Origin: Pseudarthrobacter chlorophenolicus
Lineage (GTDB): Bacteria > Actinomycetota > Actinomycetes > Actinomycetales > Micrococcaceae
DNA: 64,000 nucleotides
Reading direction: 5' to 3'
NCBI RefSeq assembly: GCF_000962805.1
Contig: NZ_JZTW01000013.1
Span: 1 to 64,000, forward strand
The notes beneath the pieces were generated by a model. It was not told the origin of the DNA and searched no databases. It saw only the letters and a program-made list of their open reading frames with translations. The position numbers were made by a program, and so were the translations under genes. Of the stretch, positions 8,169-16,465 are shown one piece after another. Positions within the stretch are counted from its first letter, which is position 1. Each line of letters starts with the position of its first letter.

Positions 8169-9242
8169 ATGAGCGGAACTGAAGCTGAGCCACGCACCAT
8201 CCGTACCGCCGTCGTCGGCTTTGGACTCTCCGGCAGCGTCTTTCACGCCCCCCTGCTGGACGCGGACAAGAGGTATTCGCTGGACATCGTGGCCACCTCA
8301 AACGCCGACCGCCAGGAGGCGGCGAAAGGCCGCTACCCGGGGGTCAAGACCGTCCGCGACGGCGAGGCGGTCCTGGAGCTGTCCGACGCCCTGGACCTGG
8401 TGGTGCTGGGAACCCCGCCGGCCACGCATTACCCGCTGGCCAAAGCGGCGCTGGAGGCCGGGCTGGACGTGGTGGTGGACAAACCGTTCGCCATCTCCAG
8501 CGAAGAAGGGCAGGAGTTGACCGGGCTGGCCCGCAAACTCGGGAGGGTCCTCACCGTCTTCCACAACCGGCGCTGGGACGGCGACTTCCTGACCCTGCGG
8601 AAACTGCTCGCCGCTGAGGCTGTGGGCGAAGTGACTCGGTTCGAATCACGTTTCGAGCGGTGGTCGCCCAACATCGCGAAGGCCTGGAAGGCGCGGGCCA
8701 CGGCTGCCGAAGGCGGCGGTGCCCTGTTCGACCTTGGCAGCCACCTGATCGACCAGGCGCTGCAGCTCTTCGGCCCGGCCGACGTAGCCCACGCCGATCT
8801 GCAGGCCCGCCGCTCCGACGAGCGGGCCGACGACGACGTCTTCCTGGTGCTCCGCCACCACTCGGGGGTGGCCAGCCACCTCAGCATGAACATGCTCTGC
8901 GCGCAGCAGGCCCCGCGGTTCCGTGTGCTGGGCTCGGTGGGCGGCTTCACCAAGCACGGCGTGGACCCGCAGGAACCATTCATCGTGGCCGGCGGCAGCC
9001 CCCTGGACCAGGAGTACGGCGTGGAGGCACCCGAGTGGGCGGGCCTCCTGGGGCGCGACGGCCACCTGGACCGGCTTCCCACCGAACGCGGCAACTACCC
9101 CGGGTTCTACCGCCTCCTGGCAGACAAGATCCTCGACGGCGGAGCAGAGTCATCCCTGCCCCTCCCTGTAGACCCGGAGGACGCGTTGGAGGTCCTCAAA
9201 ATCATCGAGAGCGCGAGGAAAGTGGCCGCGCCCAAGGCTTAA
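8169..9242 (+). CDS. Gfo/Idh/MocA family NAD(P)-dependent oxidoreductase
   Basis: The 357-residue protein has an N-terminal Rossmann fold with dinucleotide motif VVGFGLSGSVFHAPLL (about 15-30) and the family motif VVDKPFAISSEEGQEL (about 99-115), equivalent to the EKP motif whose lysine acts in catalysis. The C-terminal alpha/beta domain contains GGGALFDLGSHLIDQALQLFG (about 183-203), with the aspartate and histidine typical of the active site. The family oxidises or reduces sugars, inositols or bile pigments; sequence alone does not give the substrate. It is a single gene after the ABC terminator and convergent with ald, with a large shared hairpin between them. Confidence 0.87.
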   Translation: MSGTEAEPRTIRTAVVGFGLSGSVFHAPLLDADKRYSLDIVATSNADRQEAAKGRYPGVKTVRDGEAVLELSDALDLVVLGTPPATHYPLAKAALEAGLDVVVDKPFAISSEEGQELTGLARKLGRVLTVFHNRRWDGDFLTLRKLLAAEAVGEVTRFESRFERWSPNIAKAWKARATAAEGGGALFDLGSHLIDQALQLFGPADVAHADLQARRSDERADDDVFLVLRHHSGVASHLSMNMLCAQQAPRFRVLGSVGGFTKHGVDPQEPFIVAGGSPLDQEYGVEAPEWAGLLGRDGHLDRLPTERGNYPGFYRLLADKILDGGAESSLPLPVDPEDALEVLKIIESARKVAAPKA

Positions 9243-9251
9243 CCACGAAAG

Positions 9252-9324
9252 CTGGGCGACAGACATCCGGCAGCGTGCGTCAGAGCGACGAAGGAGCAGC
9301 ACGCAGAGGATGTGTGTCGCCCAG
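9252..9324. terminator. Bidirectional long hairpin between convergent genes
   Basis: CTGGGCGACAGACATCC (9252-9268) pairs with 9308-9324 at 16 of 17 positions, and an inner stem GCGTGC (9273-9278) / GCACGC (9299-9304) continues the hairpin. It lies between the stops of the oxidoreductase gene (+) and ald (-) and can end transcription from both sides. Confidence 0.65.
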
Positions 9325-9342
9325 TGCAGCGGGCGAGGAGAC

Positions 9343-10461
9343 TTAGGCCGAGACGAGCTCGTGCCAGTCGGAAACCAGGGGCAGGTTGTGTGCCTCGGAC
9401 ACGGAGTGGTGGGCCACGTGTCCGGCGGCGATGTTGAGGCCGGCCGCGAGGGCGGGATCGCGGTCGAAGGCTGCCTTGACGCCCAGGTTCGCGAGGGACA
9501 CGGCGTAGCGCAGCGTGACGTTGGTCAGCGCGTAGGTGGAGGTGTTCGGGACGGCACCGGGCATGTTGGCCACGCAGTAGAAGATCGTGTTGTGGACCTT
9601 GTACGTGGGTTCCTGGTGCGTGGTGGGGTGGGTGTCCTCGAAGCAGCCGCCCTGGTCCACGGCGATGTCCACCAGGACCGAGCCGGGCTTCATGCGGGCA
9701 ACGAGGTCGTTCGTGACCAGCTTGGGGGCCTTGGCGCCGGGGATCAGCACGGAGCCGATCACCAGGTCGGCGTCCACTACGGACTTTTCGATCTCGTAGG
9801 CGTTGGAGGCCACGGTCTTCAGCCGGCCCTGGTACTGGGCGTCCAGTTCGCGGAGGCGGTTGATGTTGATGTCCAGGATAGTGACATCGGCACCCAGGCC
9901 CAGGGCCATGGCGGCGGCGTTGGTGCCGGCCACACCTGCGCCGAGGACAACAACCTTGGCGGGGCGGACGCCGGGAACGCCGCCCAGCAGGACGCCCTTG
10001 CCGCCGGCGGGAGCCATCAGGGAGGAGGCGCCCACCTGGACGGACAGCCGGCCGGCAACCTCGGACATGGGGGCGAGCAGCGGGAGGGTGCGGCCCTCCT
10101 GGACGGTCTCGTAGGCAATGGCGGTGACGCCGGAGTTGATCAGCTCCTGGGTGAGCTCGGGCTCGGCGGCCAGGTGCAGGTACGTGAAGAGGATCAGGCC
10201 CTTGCGGAACCGGTGGTACTCAGCCTTGACGGGCTCCTTGACCTTCATCACCATGTCCGCGCGGGACCAGACGTCATCGGCTTCGGTGACGATCTCGGCG
10301 CCGGCGATGGCGTATTCCTCATCGGTGATGCCGGAGCCCAGGCCCGCGCCGCGCTCCACCAGCACCGAGTGGCCGTGGGTGCGGAATTCGTGCACGCCGG
10401 CTGCGGTGATGGCGACGCGGAACTCGTTGTTCTTGATTTCTTTCGGGACACCGATGATCAT
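9343..10461 (-). CDS. ald: Alanine dehydrogenase
   Basis: The 372-residue product matches alanine dehydrogenase over its full length. It starts MIIGVPKEIKNNEFRVA, has the substrate-binding lysine in MKVKEP (Lys75) and the catalytic histidine in FTYLHLA (His96), and an NAD-binding loop VVVLGAGVAGTNAAAMALGLGADVTILDI. The enzyme interconverts L-alanine and pyruvate plus ammonia with NAD(H), linking alanine catabolism, redox balance and nitrogen assimilation. ATG 10461 gives the exact family length; an in-frame ATG at 10617 would add 52 residues unlike Ald. The gene is divergent from the PucR-type regulator at 10694, which probably controls it. Confidence 0.95.
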   Translation of the reverse strand: MIIGVPKEIKNNEFRVAITAAGVHEFRTHGHSVLVERGAGLGSGITDEEYAIAGAEIVTEADDVWSRADMVMKVKEPVKAEYHRFRKGLILFTYLHLAAEPELTQELINSGVTAIAYETVQEGRTLPLLAPMSEVAGRLSVQVGASSLMAPAGGKGVLLGGVPGVRPAKVVVLGAGVAGTNAAAMALGLGADVTILDININRLRELDAQYQGRLKTVASNAYEIEKSVVDADLVIGSVLIPGAKAPKLVTNDLVARMKPGSVLVDIAVDQGGCFEDTHPTTHQEPTYKVHNTIFYCVANMPGAVPNTSTYALTNVTLRYAVSLANLGVKAAFDRDPALAAGLNIAAGHVAHHSVSEAHNLPLVSDWHELVSA

Positions 10462-10693
10462 CGTGGGCTCCAGGTTCTCGGCGGGTAAGCCGGAAAGTGC
10501 GGAAGGTTTTCGTGTTTCCACGATAAATCCGCTGTGAGCCAGCCGACATTGGCCGCGGTAGGGCCTGGTGGCGGGATCCCCGGAATTCCGGGAAATCCGC
10601 TCCTCTGAGATAGACATTTGTCGAGGGTGGGAGCGTCAGGTGTCGCCTGTTGTCCGTTCGTGCCCACGGGCTGGCGGGCAGTAATGTTGGCGC

Positions 10694-11914
10694 ATGCAGC
10701 AGCAGGGTGTGGAACAGCTCGTGGAGCAGGTGGCGCAGAAGCTGGGCCGCGGCCTTTCGCTGGAGGACCTGGACGGCCTGCTCCTCGCGTACAGCTCCAA
10801 CCAGTCCCATGCGGACCGGGTTCGCGTGAACTTCCTGCTCAGCAAAAAGGTGCCGGCGGACGTGAGCGCATGGCAGCTCTCGCAGGGCATCGCCACTGCC
10901 GTGCGGCCGGTGGTGGTGCCGGCTAATCCGGACCTGGGCATGCTGGGCCGCGTCTGCGTCCCCCTGATGGTGCGCGGCTTCCGCGTGGGCTATTTGTGGG
11001 TGCAGCAGGATTCGGCGGAGGAGAGCCCGACGGCGATCCTCACCCAGCTGCCGGCGGTGAACCATGAGCTGGAGCTGCTGTCCGGGCTCCTGCTGGACTC
11101 CAACACGGCCGAGTCCGAGTTCCGGCGCAGCCGTGAACGCGAGTTCCTGTCCGCCTGCTCCGGCGAACCGAATGCCGTGGCCGCAGTCGCCGGCTGGAAG
11201 GAAGTCCAGGGCCGCGGGCCGTGGCAGATGGTCACCGTGCTGGACGCCGATGGCTGGGCCAGCGGCCCGGACCCCATCGCCTCCACCCTGATCCACCGGT
11301 CCACTGCACTGCAGGCCACCGTGGGCGTGGACGCAGCACTGTTCAGTGCCGGCACGGAGACCCATTCGGTGGTGCTGTTCCGCGAGCTGTCCGGCCGGGC
11401 CAACCATGCGCAGGTCCTGGTGCACTACCAGCTGGAGCTGGCCAAGCGGTCCGGCCGGCCGGTGCACCGCATCATCCTTGGCATCAGTGAAGGGTTCACC
11501 CGGACCCGCCAGCTGGGCGAGGCGTACCGGCAGTCGAAGCTCGCAGCCCAGGCGGCCGCCGTCGACCCCCAACTGGGTGAGCTGGTGGACTGCCGGTCCA
11601 CCGGCGTTTACCAGCTGCTGGCCTCCGCCGGAGGCGGGGTGGGTGCCTGGGCCGATTCGGGGTCCGTGTACTTCCGGATGCTCGAAGACCATGACCGGAA
11701 CAGCGAACTCATTCCGGTGCTGGAACTCCTTTACGACAACGATGGTTCCGTCCAGGACGTGGCCACGAAGCTCCATCTGCACCGGAGCAGCATCTACAAC
11801 CGGCTGGGCAGGATCCGCCAACTCCTGGGCGTGGACCCGCTAAGGGGGCTGCCCCGGTTGGAGCTGCACGCCGCCCTGAAGATGCGCCGGTGGGCTGCCC
11901 GGCCCAGGATCTAG
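10694..11914 (+). CDS. PucR-type transcriptional regulator
   Basis: The 406-residue protein has the layout of PucR/CdaR regulators: an N-terminal GAF-like sensor region (about 20-130, including VCVPLMVRGFRVGYLWV), a middle GGDEF-like degenerate domain (about 180-310), and a C-terminal HTH_30 domain with DGSVQDVATKLHLHRSSIYNRLGRI (about 351-376), the recognition helix of the family. It is divergent from ald with about 230 bp between them, which suggests that it activates ald in response to alanine or a related metabolite; in other actinobacteria ald is activated by Lrp-type or PucR-type neighbours. Its stop overlaps the stop of the convergent hydrolase gene by four bases. Confidence 0.82.
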   Translation: MQQQGVEQLVEQVAQKLGRGLSLEDLDGLLLAYSSNQSHADRVRVNFLLSKKVPADVSAWQLSQGIATAVRPVVVPANPDLGMLGRVCVPLMVRGFRVGYLWVQQDSAEESPTAILTQLPAVNHELELLSGLLLDSNTAESEFRRSREREFLSACSGEPNAVAAVAGWKEVQGRGPWQMVTVLDADGWASGPDPIASTLIHRSTALQATVGVDAALFSAGTETHSVVLFRELSGRANHAQVLVHYQLELAKRSGRPVHRIILGISEGFTRTRQLGEAYRQSKLAAQAAAVDPQLGELVDCRSTGVYQLLASAGGGVGAWADSGSVYFRMLEDHDRNSELIPVLELLYDNDGSVQDVATKLHLHRSSIYNRLGRIRQLLGVDPLRGLPRLELHAALKMRRWAARPRI

Positions 11915-12714
11915 CGGCGGGCCCGCCCGGAGGTCGCCGCCACGAAGGAGGTGATCGCCTCTGCCACCTGCCGGGACCGGAGGTGCTGGACCACATGGCC
12001 CGCTCCCGGGATTTCCACGAAGTGCCCATGCGGCGCCGCAGCAGACAACCGGCGTGACCATTCAGGGCCGGCAACCTGGTCCTGCCCGCCGCGCAGCACC
12101 AGGACGGGAATGTCGATGCCGGCCACGCACTTCTCGGTGGGGTAGTCCATCATCACCGGAACTTCGGTGAAGTACCAGCGCGGGCCGCAGCGGAAGTAGT
12201 CAGACATAACTGTCCAGTTGGACGCCGCCGATTCGCGCAGGAGCGCATCCAGCAGCAGGGCGACACCCTGGCGTGTGACAGTCCTGTGGCGTTCGTCGAC
12301 CACGGGGCCCATCAGCACCAGCTGCCGCACCCGGTCCGGCGCGTGACGGGCCGCCTCAATGCTGAACTGAACGCCCATTGAATGGCCCACCAGGATGTAG
12401 GATTCGATGCCGCTGGATTCGAGGGTTTCGGCAATGAAGGCGCCGTAGTCCTCCACGGGCAGCTGCCGCGCGGGCCGGGGCGTTCCGCCGAACCCGGGCA
12501 GATCCATGGAATACGTGGGCGCGGTGGCGGCCAGCAGATGGTGCAACCGCCGAAGGTAGCGGTGCGAAGCGCCGATTCCGTGGATCAGGATATATGCCGG
12601 CCCTCCGTTGGCCGGCACTGCGCCGTGCGAGGGCGGCGGCGTGCCGTCCGCCCAGAAGATCCGGCCGGACAGGCCGCGTGCTTCAACTGCCGAGGACCGC
12701 AGGGGGACCGTCAT
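11911..12714 (-). CDS. Alpha/beta hydrolase
   Basis: The 267-residue protein shows a complete alpha/beta-hydrolase catalytic set: oxyanion motif IHGIG (44-48), nucleophile elbow GHSMG with Ser112, acid Asp212 in GGQDQV and base His240 in GAGHVV. No signal peptide is seen, so it acts in the cytoplasm. Substrate could be an ester, lactone or C-C bond; nothing in the sequence decides. Its ATG overlaps the stop of the upstream HTH gene as ATGA, so the two are translationally coupled, an odd pairing because excisionase-type HTH proteins usually pair with toxins or mobile-element functions. Confidence 0.85.
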   Translation of the reverse strand: MTVPLRSSAVEARGLSGRIFWADGTPPPSHGAVPANGGPAYILIHGIGASHRYLRRLHHLLAATAPTYSMDLPGFGGTPRPARQLPVEDYGAFIAETLESSGIESYILVGHSMGVQFSIEAARHAPDRVRQLVLMGPVVDERHRTVTRQGVALLLDALLRESAASNWTVMSDYFRCGPRWYFTEVPVMMDYPTEKCVAGIDIPVLVLRGGQDQVAGPEWSRRLSAAAPHGHFVEIPGAGHVVQHLRSRQVAEAITSFVAATSGRARR

Positions 12715-13226
12715 CGGTGCCCTGCGCTGCCGTCGGCAACACCGGACGCGCCGGAACCGCCGGCGCTGCCTGTGGCCACGCTGTCCGGCGCCGGGCCGTC
12801 CGCACGTGCACTGTTGGTGCCGGCGGCATGTGTGCCGCCGTCCGCCGCGGCCTCGCGTTCCTTCCGCCGCTGGGTCTCCAGCCAGGCCAGGATGGCGCTC
12901 TGCCGGATCCGCCGGTGGGTACCCCGGTATTCCACGGGGATTTCGCCGCGGTCCGTCATGTTGCGCAGGTACGTGTGGGAAATGCCGGCCAGTTCAGCGG
13001 CCCGGGAGGTGGTCAGCATTTCCTCCACGCTGCTGACGGTCACCGCCTCGCCGCGGCTGAGCCGTGCCAGGAGGTCCACGACGGCGTCCCTTGCCTGGGC
13101 GGGCAGACGGTGGACGGTGCCGTCCACAAAGACGGTGATGTCGTCGCTGTCCCGCAGGGCGCGGGCGAGGCCGCCGGCATCTTCTGCGGGCAGTCCGGCT
13201 GTCACGCGGGGGGCTATCAGTGCCAT
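12711..13226 (-). CDS. Excisionase-type HTH DNA-binding protein
   Basis: The 171-residue protein has three parts: an N-terminal segment of about 65 residues that may dimerise (ALRDSDDITVFVDGTVHRLPAQARDAV), a MerR/excisionase-type helix-turn-helix (VSSVEEMLTTSRAAELAGISHTYLRNM, about 65-92) followed by the wing IPVEYRGTHRRIRQSAILAWLE, and a low-complexity Ala/Gly/Ser/Asp tail of about 45 residues that is probably disordered. This form resembles antitoxin-like HTH proteins encoded before PIN toxins in actinobacteria, but the downstream gene here encodes an alpha/beta hydrolase with a four-base overlap. It probably autoregulates the two-gene unit. Confidence 0.72.
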   Translation of the reverse strand: MALIAPRVTAGLPAEDAGGLARALRDSDDITVFVDGTVHRLPAQARDAVVDLLARLSRGEAVTVSSVEEMLTTSRAAELAGISHTYLRNMTDRGEIPVEYRGTHRRIRQSAILAWLETQRRKEREAAADGGTHAAGTNSARADGPAPDSVATGSAGGSGASGVADGSAGHR

Positions 13227-13340
13227 ACAGGAAGCCTAACGCTCCGTTGCAGCGGTTCCCTGCCGGGCACAGGGCCGGCCTCGCGGGGTTGGGTGTGGAA
13301 CCCATCGAAAAAGGAAGTGGGGGGCGGCCAAAAGAAAGCG

Positions 13341-13400
13341 TTGACACGGCGTTAGTAACGCGCGTAACCTCAATCACACGATCCAAGTAACGCGCGTTAC
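13341..13400 (+). promoter_or_regulatory. LacI promoter with two operator palindromes
   Basis: GTAACGCGCGTTAC at 13387-13400 is a perfect 14-bp palindrome; GTAACGCGCGTAAC at 13355-13368 matches it at 13 of 14 positions. Their centres are 32 bp apart, about three helical turns, placing both on the same DNA face. TTGACA (13341-13346) and TAACCT (13365-13370) with an 18-bp spacer form a plausible promoter that the first operator overlaps. The CG-centred palindrome is the usual LacI/GalR operator type, so autoregulation and control of the downstream fructan operon are likely. Confidence 0.75.
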
Positions 13401-13481
13401 CCACAAGGTGGCCGCGGTACAGGAAACACCTCACCACGCAGAAGCTGGCACGGCCCAGTCGACGAAGACCCGGAGCATTCA

Positions 13482-14552
13482 ATGGCGAAAAGCACCACAC
13501 CCCAGCAGTCCGCCGCCGTGCGGCAGCGGGGCGTCACCATGAATGACGTCGCCAAGCACGCCGGCGTTTCCCGGACAGCCGTTTCGTTCGTCCTGAGCAA
13601 CCGCGAAAACGCCAGCATTTCCGAGGAAACCCGCACCCGGATCAACGAGGCCGTCCAGGAACTGGGTTACCGGCCCAACGCCGGCGCCCGTGCACTGGCA
13701 TCCCAGCGCAGCGGCTGGTACGGCATTGTCACCGAGATCGTCACGGCCCCGTTCGCCGTCGACATCATCAAAGGTGCCCAGGACCAGGCCTGGCTTGACC
13801 GCCGGTTCCTGCTCATCGCGCCCTCCGACCAGGCCGATGCCGTAGGACCCAACCAGGGCCTGGAAGATGCTGCGACGGAGAAGCTGTTGGAACAACGAGT
13901 GGAGGGACTTCTGTACGCAGCCACCTTCCACCGGGGCGTCCACGTTCCGGAAAGCGCCAATGAAGTACCCACTGTCCTGATCAACTGTTTCGACGCTGAT
14001 GGAAAGCTGCCCTCGATCGTCCCTGACGAGCGTGCGGGTGGCCGGGTGGCCGTCGAACGGTTGCTCAAGGCCGGCCACACGCGGATAGGAGTTATCAACC
14101 TTGACCCGGTGATTCCTGCTGCAGTGGGGCGGTTGGAAGGTGCACGCGAAGCACTGGCCGCCGCCGGACTGGACCTGGATCCGGAACTGGTGGTGTCCGG
14201 ATACGCGACGGCCGACGGCGGCTACGAGGCCGCCGGCCGGATCCTGGACCGGTACCAGGGGGAGCGCAGGCCAACGGCACTGTTCTGCCTCAACGACCGC
14301 ATGGCGATGGGCGCCTATGACGCCATCAAGGAACGGGGCCTGACCATCCCCGGAGACATCGCCGTGATCGGCTTCGACAACCAGGAACTGATTGCGGCCT
14401 ACCTGCGGCCCAAACTGACCACCGTTGCGTTGCCGTTCGAAAAAATGGGAGCCCTGGGAGTCCAGACGCTCGCCGCCCTTACAGCAGGACAGCCGATCAT
14501 TGCCGACCAGCAACTGGTCGACTGTCCGCTGCTAGAACGCTCTTCGGTCTGA
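13482..14552 (+). CDS. LacI family transcriptional regulator of the fructan locus
   Basis: The 356-residue regulator has an N-terminal LacI HTH and hinge (TMNDVAKHAGVSRTAVSFVLSNRE, then GYRPNAGARALAS, about residues 14-68) and a C-terminal periplasmic-binding-like sensor with family motifs VDIIKG, RLEGAREAL, PTALFCLNDRMAMGAYDA and AVIGFDNQELIAAYLRPKLTTV. It lies 81 bases upstream of the receptor gene of the Opp-type transporter and in the same direction, with two operators in front of itself, so it probably represses the whole 13.5-25.8 kb unit until a fructo-oligosaccharide or fructose derivative binds. The effector is inferred from the two GH32 genes, not from the sensor sequence. Confidence 0.88.
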   Translation: MAKSTTPQQSAAVRQRGVTMNDVAKHAGVSRTAVSFVLSNRENASISEETRTRINEAVQELGYRPNAGARALASQRSGWYGIVTEIVTAPFAVDIIKGAQDQAWLDRRFLLIAPSDQADAVGPNQGLEDAATEKLLEQRVEGLLYAATFHRGVHVPESANEVPTVLINCFDADGKLPSIVPDERAGGRVAVERLLKAGHTRIGVINLDPVIPAAVGRLEGAREALAAAGLDLDPELVVSGYATADGGYEAAGRILDRYQGERRPTALFCLNDRMAMGAYDAIKERGLTIPGDIAVIGFDNQELIAAYLRPKLTTVALPFEKMGALGVQTLAALTAGQPIIADQQLVDCPLLERSSV

Positions 14553-14576
14553 CCGCGAAATCAAGTTCCGAAGAGC
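14539..14576 (+). promoter_or_regulatory. Inverted repeat spanning the LacI stop codon
   Basis: GCTCTTCGG (14539-14547) pairs with CCGAAGAGC (14568-14576) around a 20-nt loop that contains the TGA of the LacI gene. A run of A and C follows, not T, so it is a weak terminator at best; it may attenuate or separate expression of regulator and receptor. Confidence 0.4.
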
Positions 14577-14632
14577 AAAACCCCTAACCCACCCTTCACC
14601 TCGCTGATGAAGACAGGAAAGAGACATCCATC

Positions 14633-16306
14633 ATGACACAACCCCGATTCTTCCGGGCTGCCCGGATCACGGCTGCTGGCCTGGCCGTGGGAGCGATGCT
14701 GCTGACCGGCTGCGCGGCCAACACCAACAAGGCAAACAGCACCGACGCCGGCTCCAACGCGAGTGCGCTGCTCACCATCCCGCGTGAGGACATGGGCACG
14801 TTCGTGCAGAACTTCAACCCCTTCGCCCCCACCGTGAACCCCATGGTCCAGCAGTCCATCTACGAATCGCTGCTGATCTTCAACCCGGCCAACGGGGACA
14901 CGGTGCCGTGGCTCGCCACCGAGTGGAAAGCCGCCGACGACGGCAAGTCCGTCACGTTCACGCTGCGCGACGGCGTGAAGTGGTCCGACGGGCAGCCCCT
15001 GGTGGCCCACGACGTGGCCTACACGTTCGAGCTGCAGAAGAAGATCAAGGGCGGGTTCGAATACCTCGACGGCGTCACCGCCGAAGGCAACAAGGTCACG
15101 TTCAACTTCAACAAGCCGTGGTCCCCGGCGCTTTACGACGTCGGCCAGCTCACCATCCTGCCCAAGCACATCTGGTCCACGCTCGCCGACCCCGAAAAGG
15201 AGGCGAACGCCAAGCCCGTGGGAACCGGTCCCTACACCGAGGTGGACAGCTTCCAGGCGCAGTCCTTCGTGCTGAAGAAGAACCCCAACTACTGGCAGCC
15301 GGAGAAACAGAAGATCGCCGGCATCAAGATGCTCGCCTTCGCCGGCAACGACGGCGCCAACCTTGCCGCGGCCAACGGCGATGTGGACTGGGCACCGCAG
15401 TACATCCCGAACATTGAAAAGACGTTCGTCTCCAAGGACAAGGACCACCGCCAGTACTGGTTCCCGCCCACGGGCGCCATGATCAACTGGCAGCTCAACA
15501 CCACCAAGGCACCGTTCAACGACGTTGACGTCCGCAAGGCACTGAGCATGGCCGTGGACCGGGACCAGGTCACCAAGATCGGCATGAGCGGCTACGCCCA
15601 GCCGGCCGACTGCACGGGCCTGTCCGGCAACTACGAGACCTGGAAGAGCAGCGAGGTCAAGGACAACTGCACCTGGACCAACCACGACGTGCAAAAGGCC
15701 AACGAGCTGCTGGACAAGGCCGGCTACGCCAAGGGCGCGGACGGCAAGCGCACCCTCAAGGACGGCAAGCCGTTCGAGTTCAAGATCTCCGTGGGAGCCT
15801 CCTCCTCCGACTGGCTGTCCGTAGCCAACGTGATCGCCCAGAACCTTGCAGAGGTGGGGGTGACCGCCAAGGTGGATTCCCCTGACTGGGCCGCCGTGGT
15901 GGCAGGCTACGAAACGGGCACCTTCGATTCCGGCATCGTCTGGAGCGCCAACGATCCCAGCCCGTACAAGTACTTCAACACCGCCATGGGCTCGGCAACC
16001 GTGAAGCCGGTGGGCACCAAGACGTTCGACAACTACCACCGCTTCGGCGACGCGAAGGCCGACGCCCTGCTGGCCCAGTTCGCCGCGGAATCCGACGAGT
16101 CCAAGCAGAAGGACCTCGCCAACAAGCTCCAGGAAGAGTACAGCGACGCCGCTCCGCTGGTGCCGCTCTTCTCCGGCCCGGAGTGGGGCGCCTTCAACGA
16201 CACCCGCTTCACCGGCTGGCCCACCCAGGACAACCCCTACGCCACCCTCTCGGTCCGCGCCCCCACCACGGTGCTGGTGCTGACCTCGCTGGAACCGCGT
16301 AAGTAG
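14633..16306 (+). CDS. Family 5 substrate-binding lipoprotein, predicted fructan receptor
   Basis: The 557-residue receptor has a lipoprotein signal with lipobox L-T-G-Cys27 and the SBP_bac_5 fold: VTFTLRDGVKWSDGQPLVAHDVAYTFE (about 104-131) is the diagnostic segment, and DVRKALSMAVDRDQV (about 299-313) is the hinge motif. Family 5 receptors classically bind peptides, but members in several bacteria bind cello- and other oligosaccharides. Here the operon carries two GH32 fructosidases and a LacI regulator and no peptidase, so an oligofructoside ligand is inferred. The ATG at 14633 follows GGAAAGAG. The gene is followed by a hairpin, which would allow more receptor than permease to be made. 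Confidence 0.85.
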   Translation: MTQPRFFRAARITAAGLAVGAMLLTGCAANTNKANSTDAGSNASALLTIPREDMGTFVQNFNPFAPTVNPMVQQSIYESLLIFNPANGDTVPWLATEWKAADDGKSVTFTLRDGVKWSDGQPLVAHDVAYTFELQKKIKGGFEYLDGVTAEGNKVTFNFNKPWSPALYDVGQLTILPKHIWSTLADPEKEANAKPVGTGPYTEVDSFQAQSFVLKKNPNYWQPEKQKIAGIKMLAFAGNDGANLAAANGDVDWAPQYIPNIEKTFVSKDKDHRQYWFPPTGAMINWQLNTTKAPFNDVDVRKALSMAVDRDQVTKIGMSGYAQPADCTGLSGNYETWKSSEVKDNCTWTNHDVQKANELLDKAGYAKGADGKRTLKDGKPFEFKISVGASSSDWLSVANVIAQNLAEVGVTAKVDSPDWAAVVAGYETGTFDSGIVWSANDPSPYKYFNTAMGSATVKPVGTKTFDNYHRFGDAKADALLAQFAAESDESKQKDLANKLQEEYSDAAPLVPLFSGPEWGAFNDTRFTGWPTQDNPYATLSVRAPTTVLVLTSLEPRK

Positions 16307-16315
16307 TCCCTACCG

Positions 16316-16390
16316 CCGCCCTAACCTCGCTTCGCTTCGGCCAGGGAACCCAGGCGGCGTGGGCCCATCCACCGCCCTAACCTCGCTTCG
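16316..16390. repeat. Two direct repeats between receptor and permease genes
   Basis: The 19-bp sequence CCGCCCTAACCTCGCTTCG occurs at 16316-16334 and again at 16372-16390 without mismatch, 56 bp apart. It is non-coding and flanks a GC-rich stretch. Its origin (duplication, binding site or recombination scar) is unknown. Confidence 0.7.
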
Positions 16391-16398
16391 TGACACCG

Positions 16399-16425
16399 CT
16401 GGCCGCCGGAATCTCCGGCGGCCAG
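16399..16425 (+). promoter_or_regulatory. Intra-operon hairpin after the receptor gene
   Basis: An 11-bp perfect stem (CTGGCCGCCGG at 16399-16409 with its complement at 16415-16425, loop AATCT) lies 40 bases upstream of the permease start. No T-tract follows, so partial termination or protection of the receptor mRNA 3' end is more likely than full termination, as known for other binding-protein operons. Confidence 0.6.
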
Positions 16426-16465
16426 CCCCCCAAACCTTTCACCACTCCCGAATTGGAGGGAACCC

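Noticed and set aside
12711..13226. Integrase or prophage remnant suggested by the excisionase-type HTH
   Set aside because: No integrase, attachment repeat or phage gene is near; the HTH type is widespread outside phages.
13355..13400. Possible attachment-site or recombination core
   Set aside because: The palindromes fit LacI-type operators in position, symmetry and spacing, and no recombinase is present.
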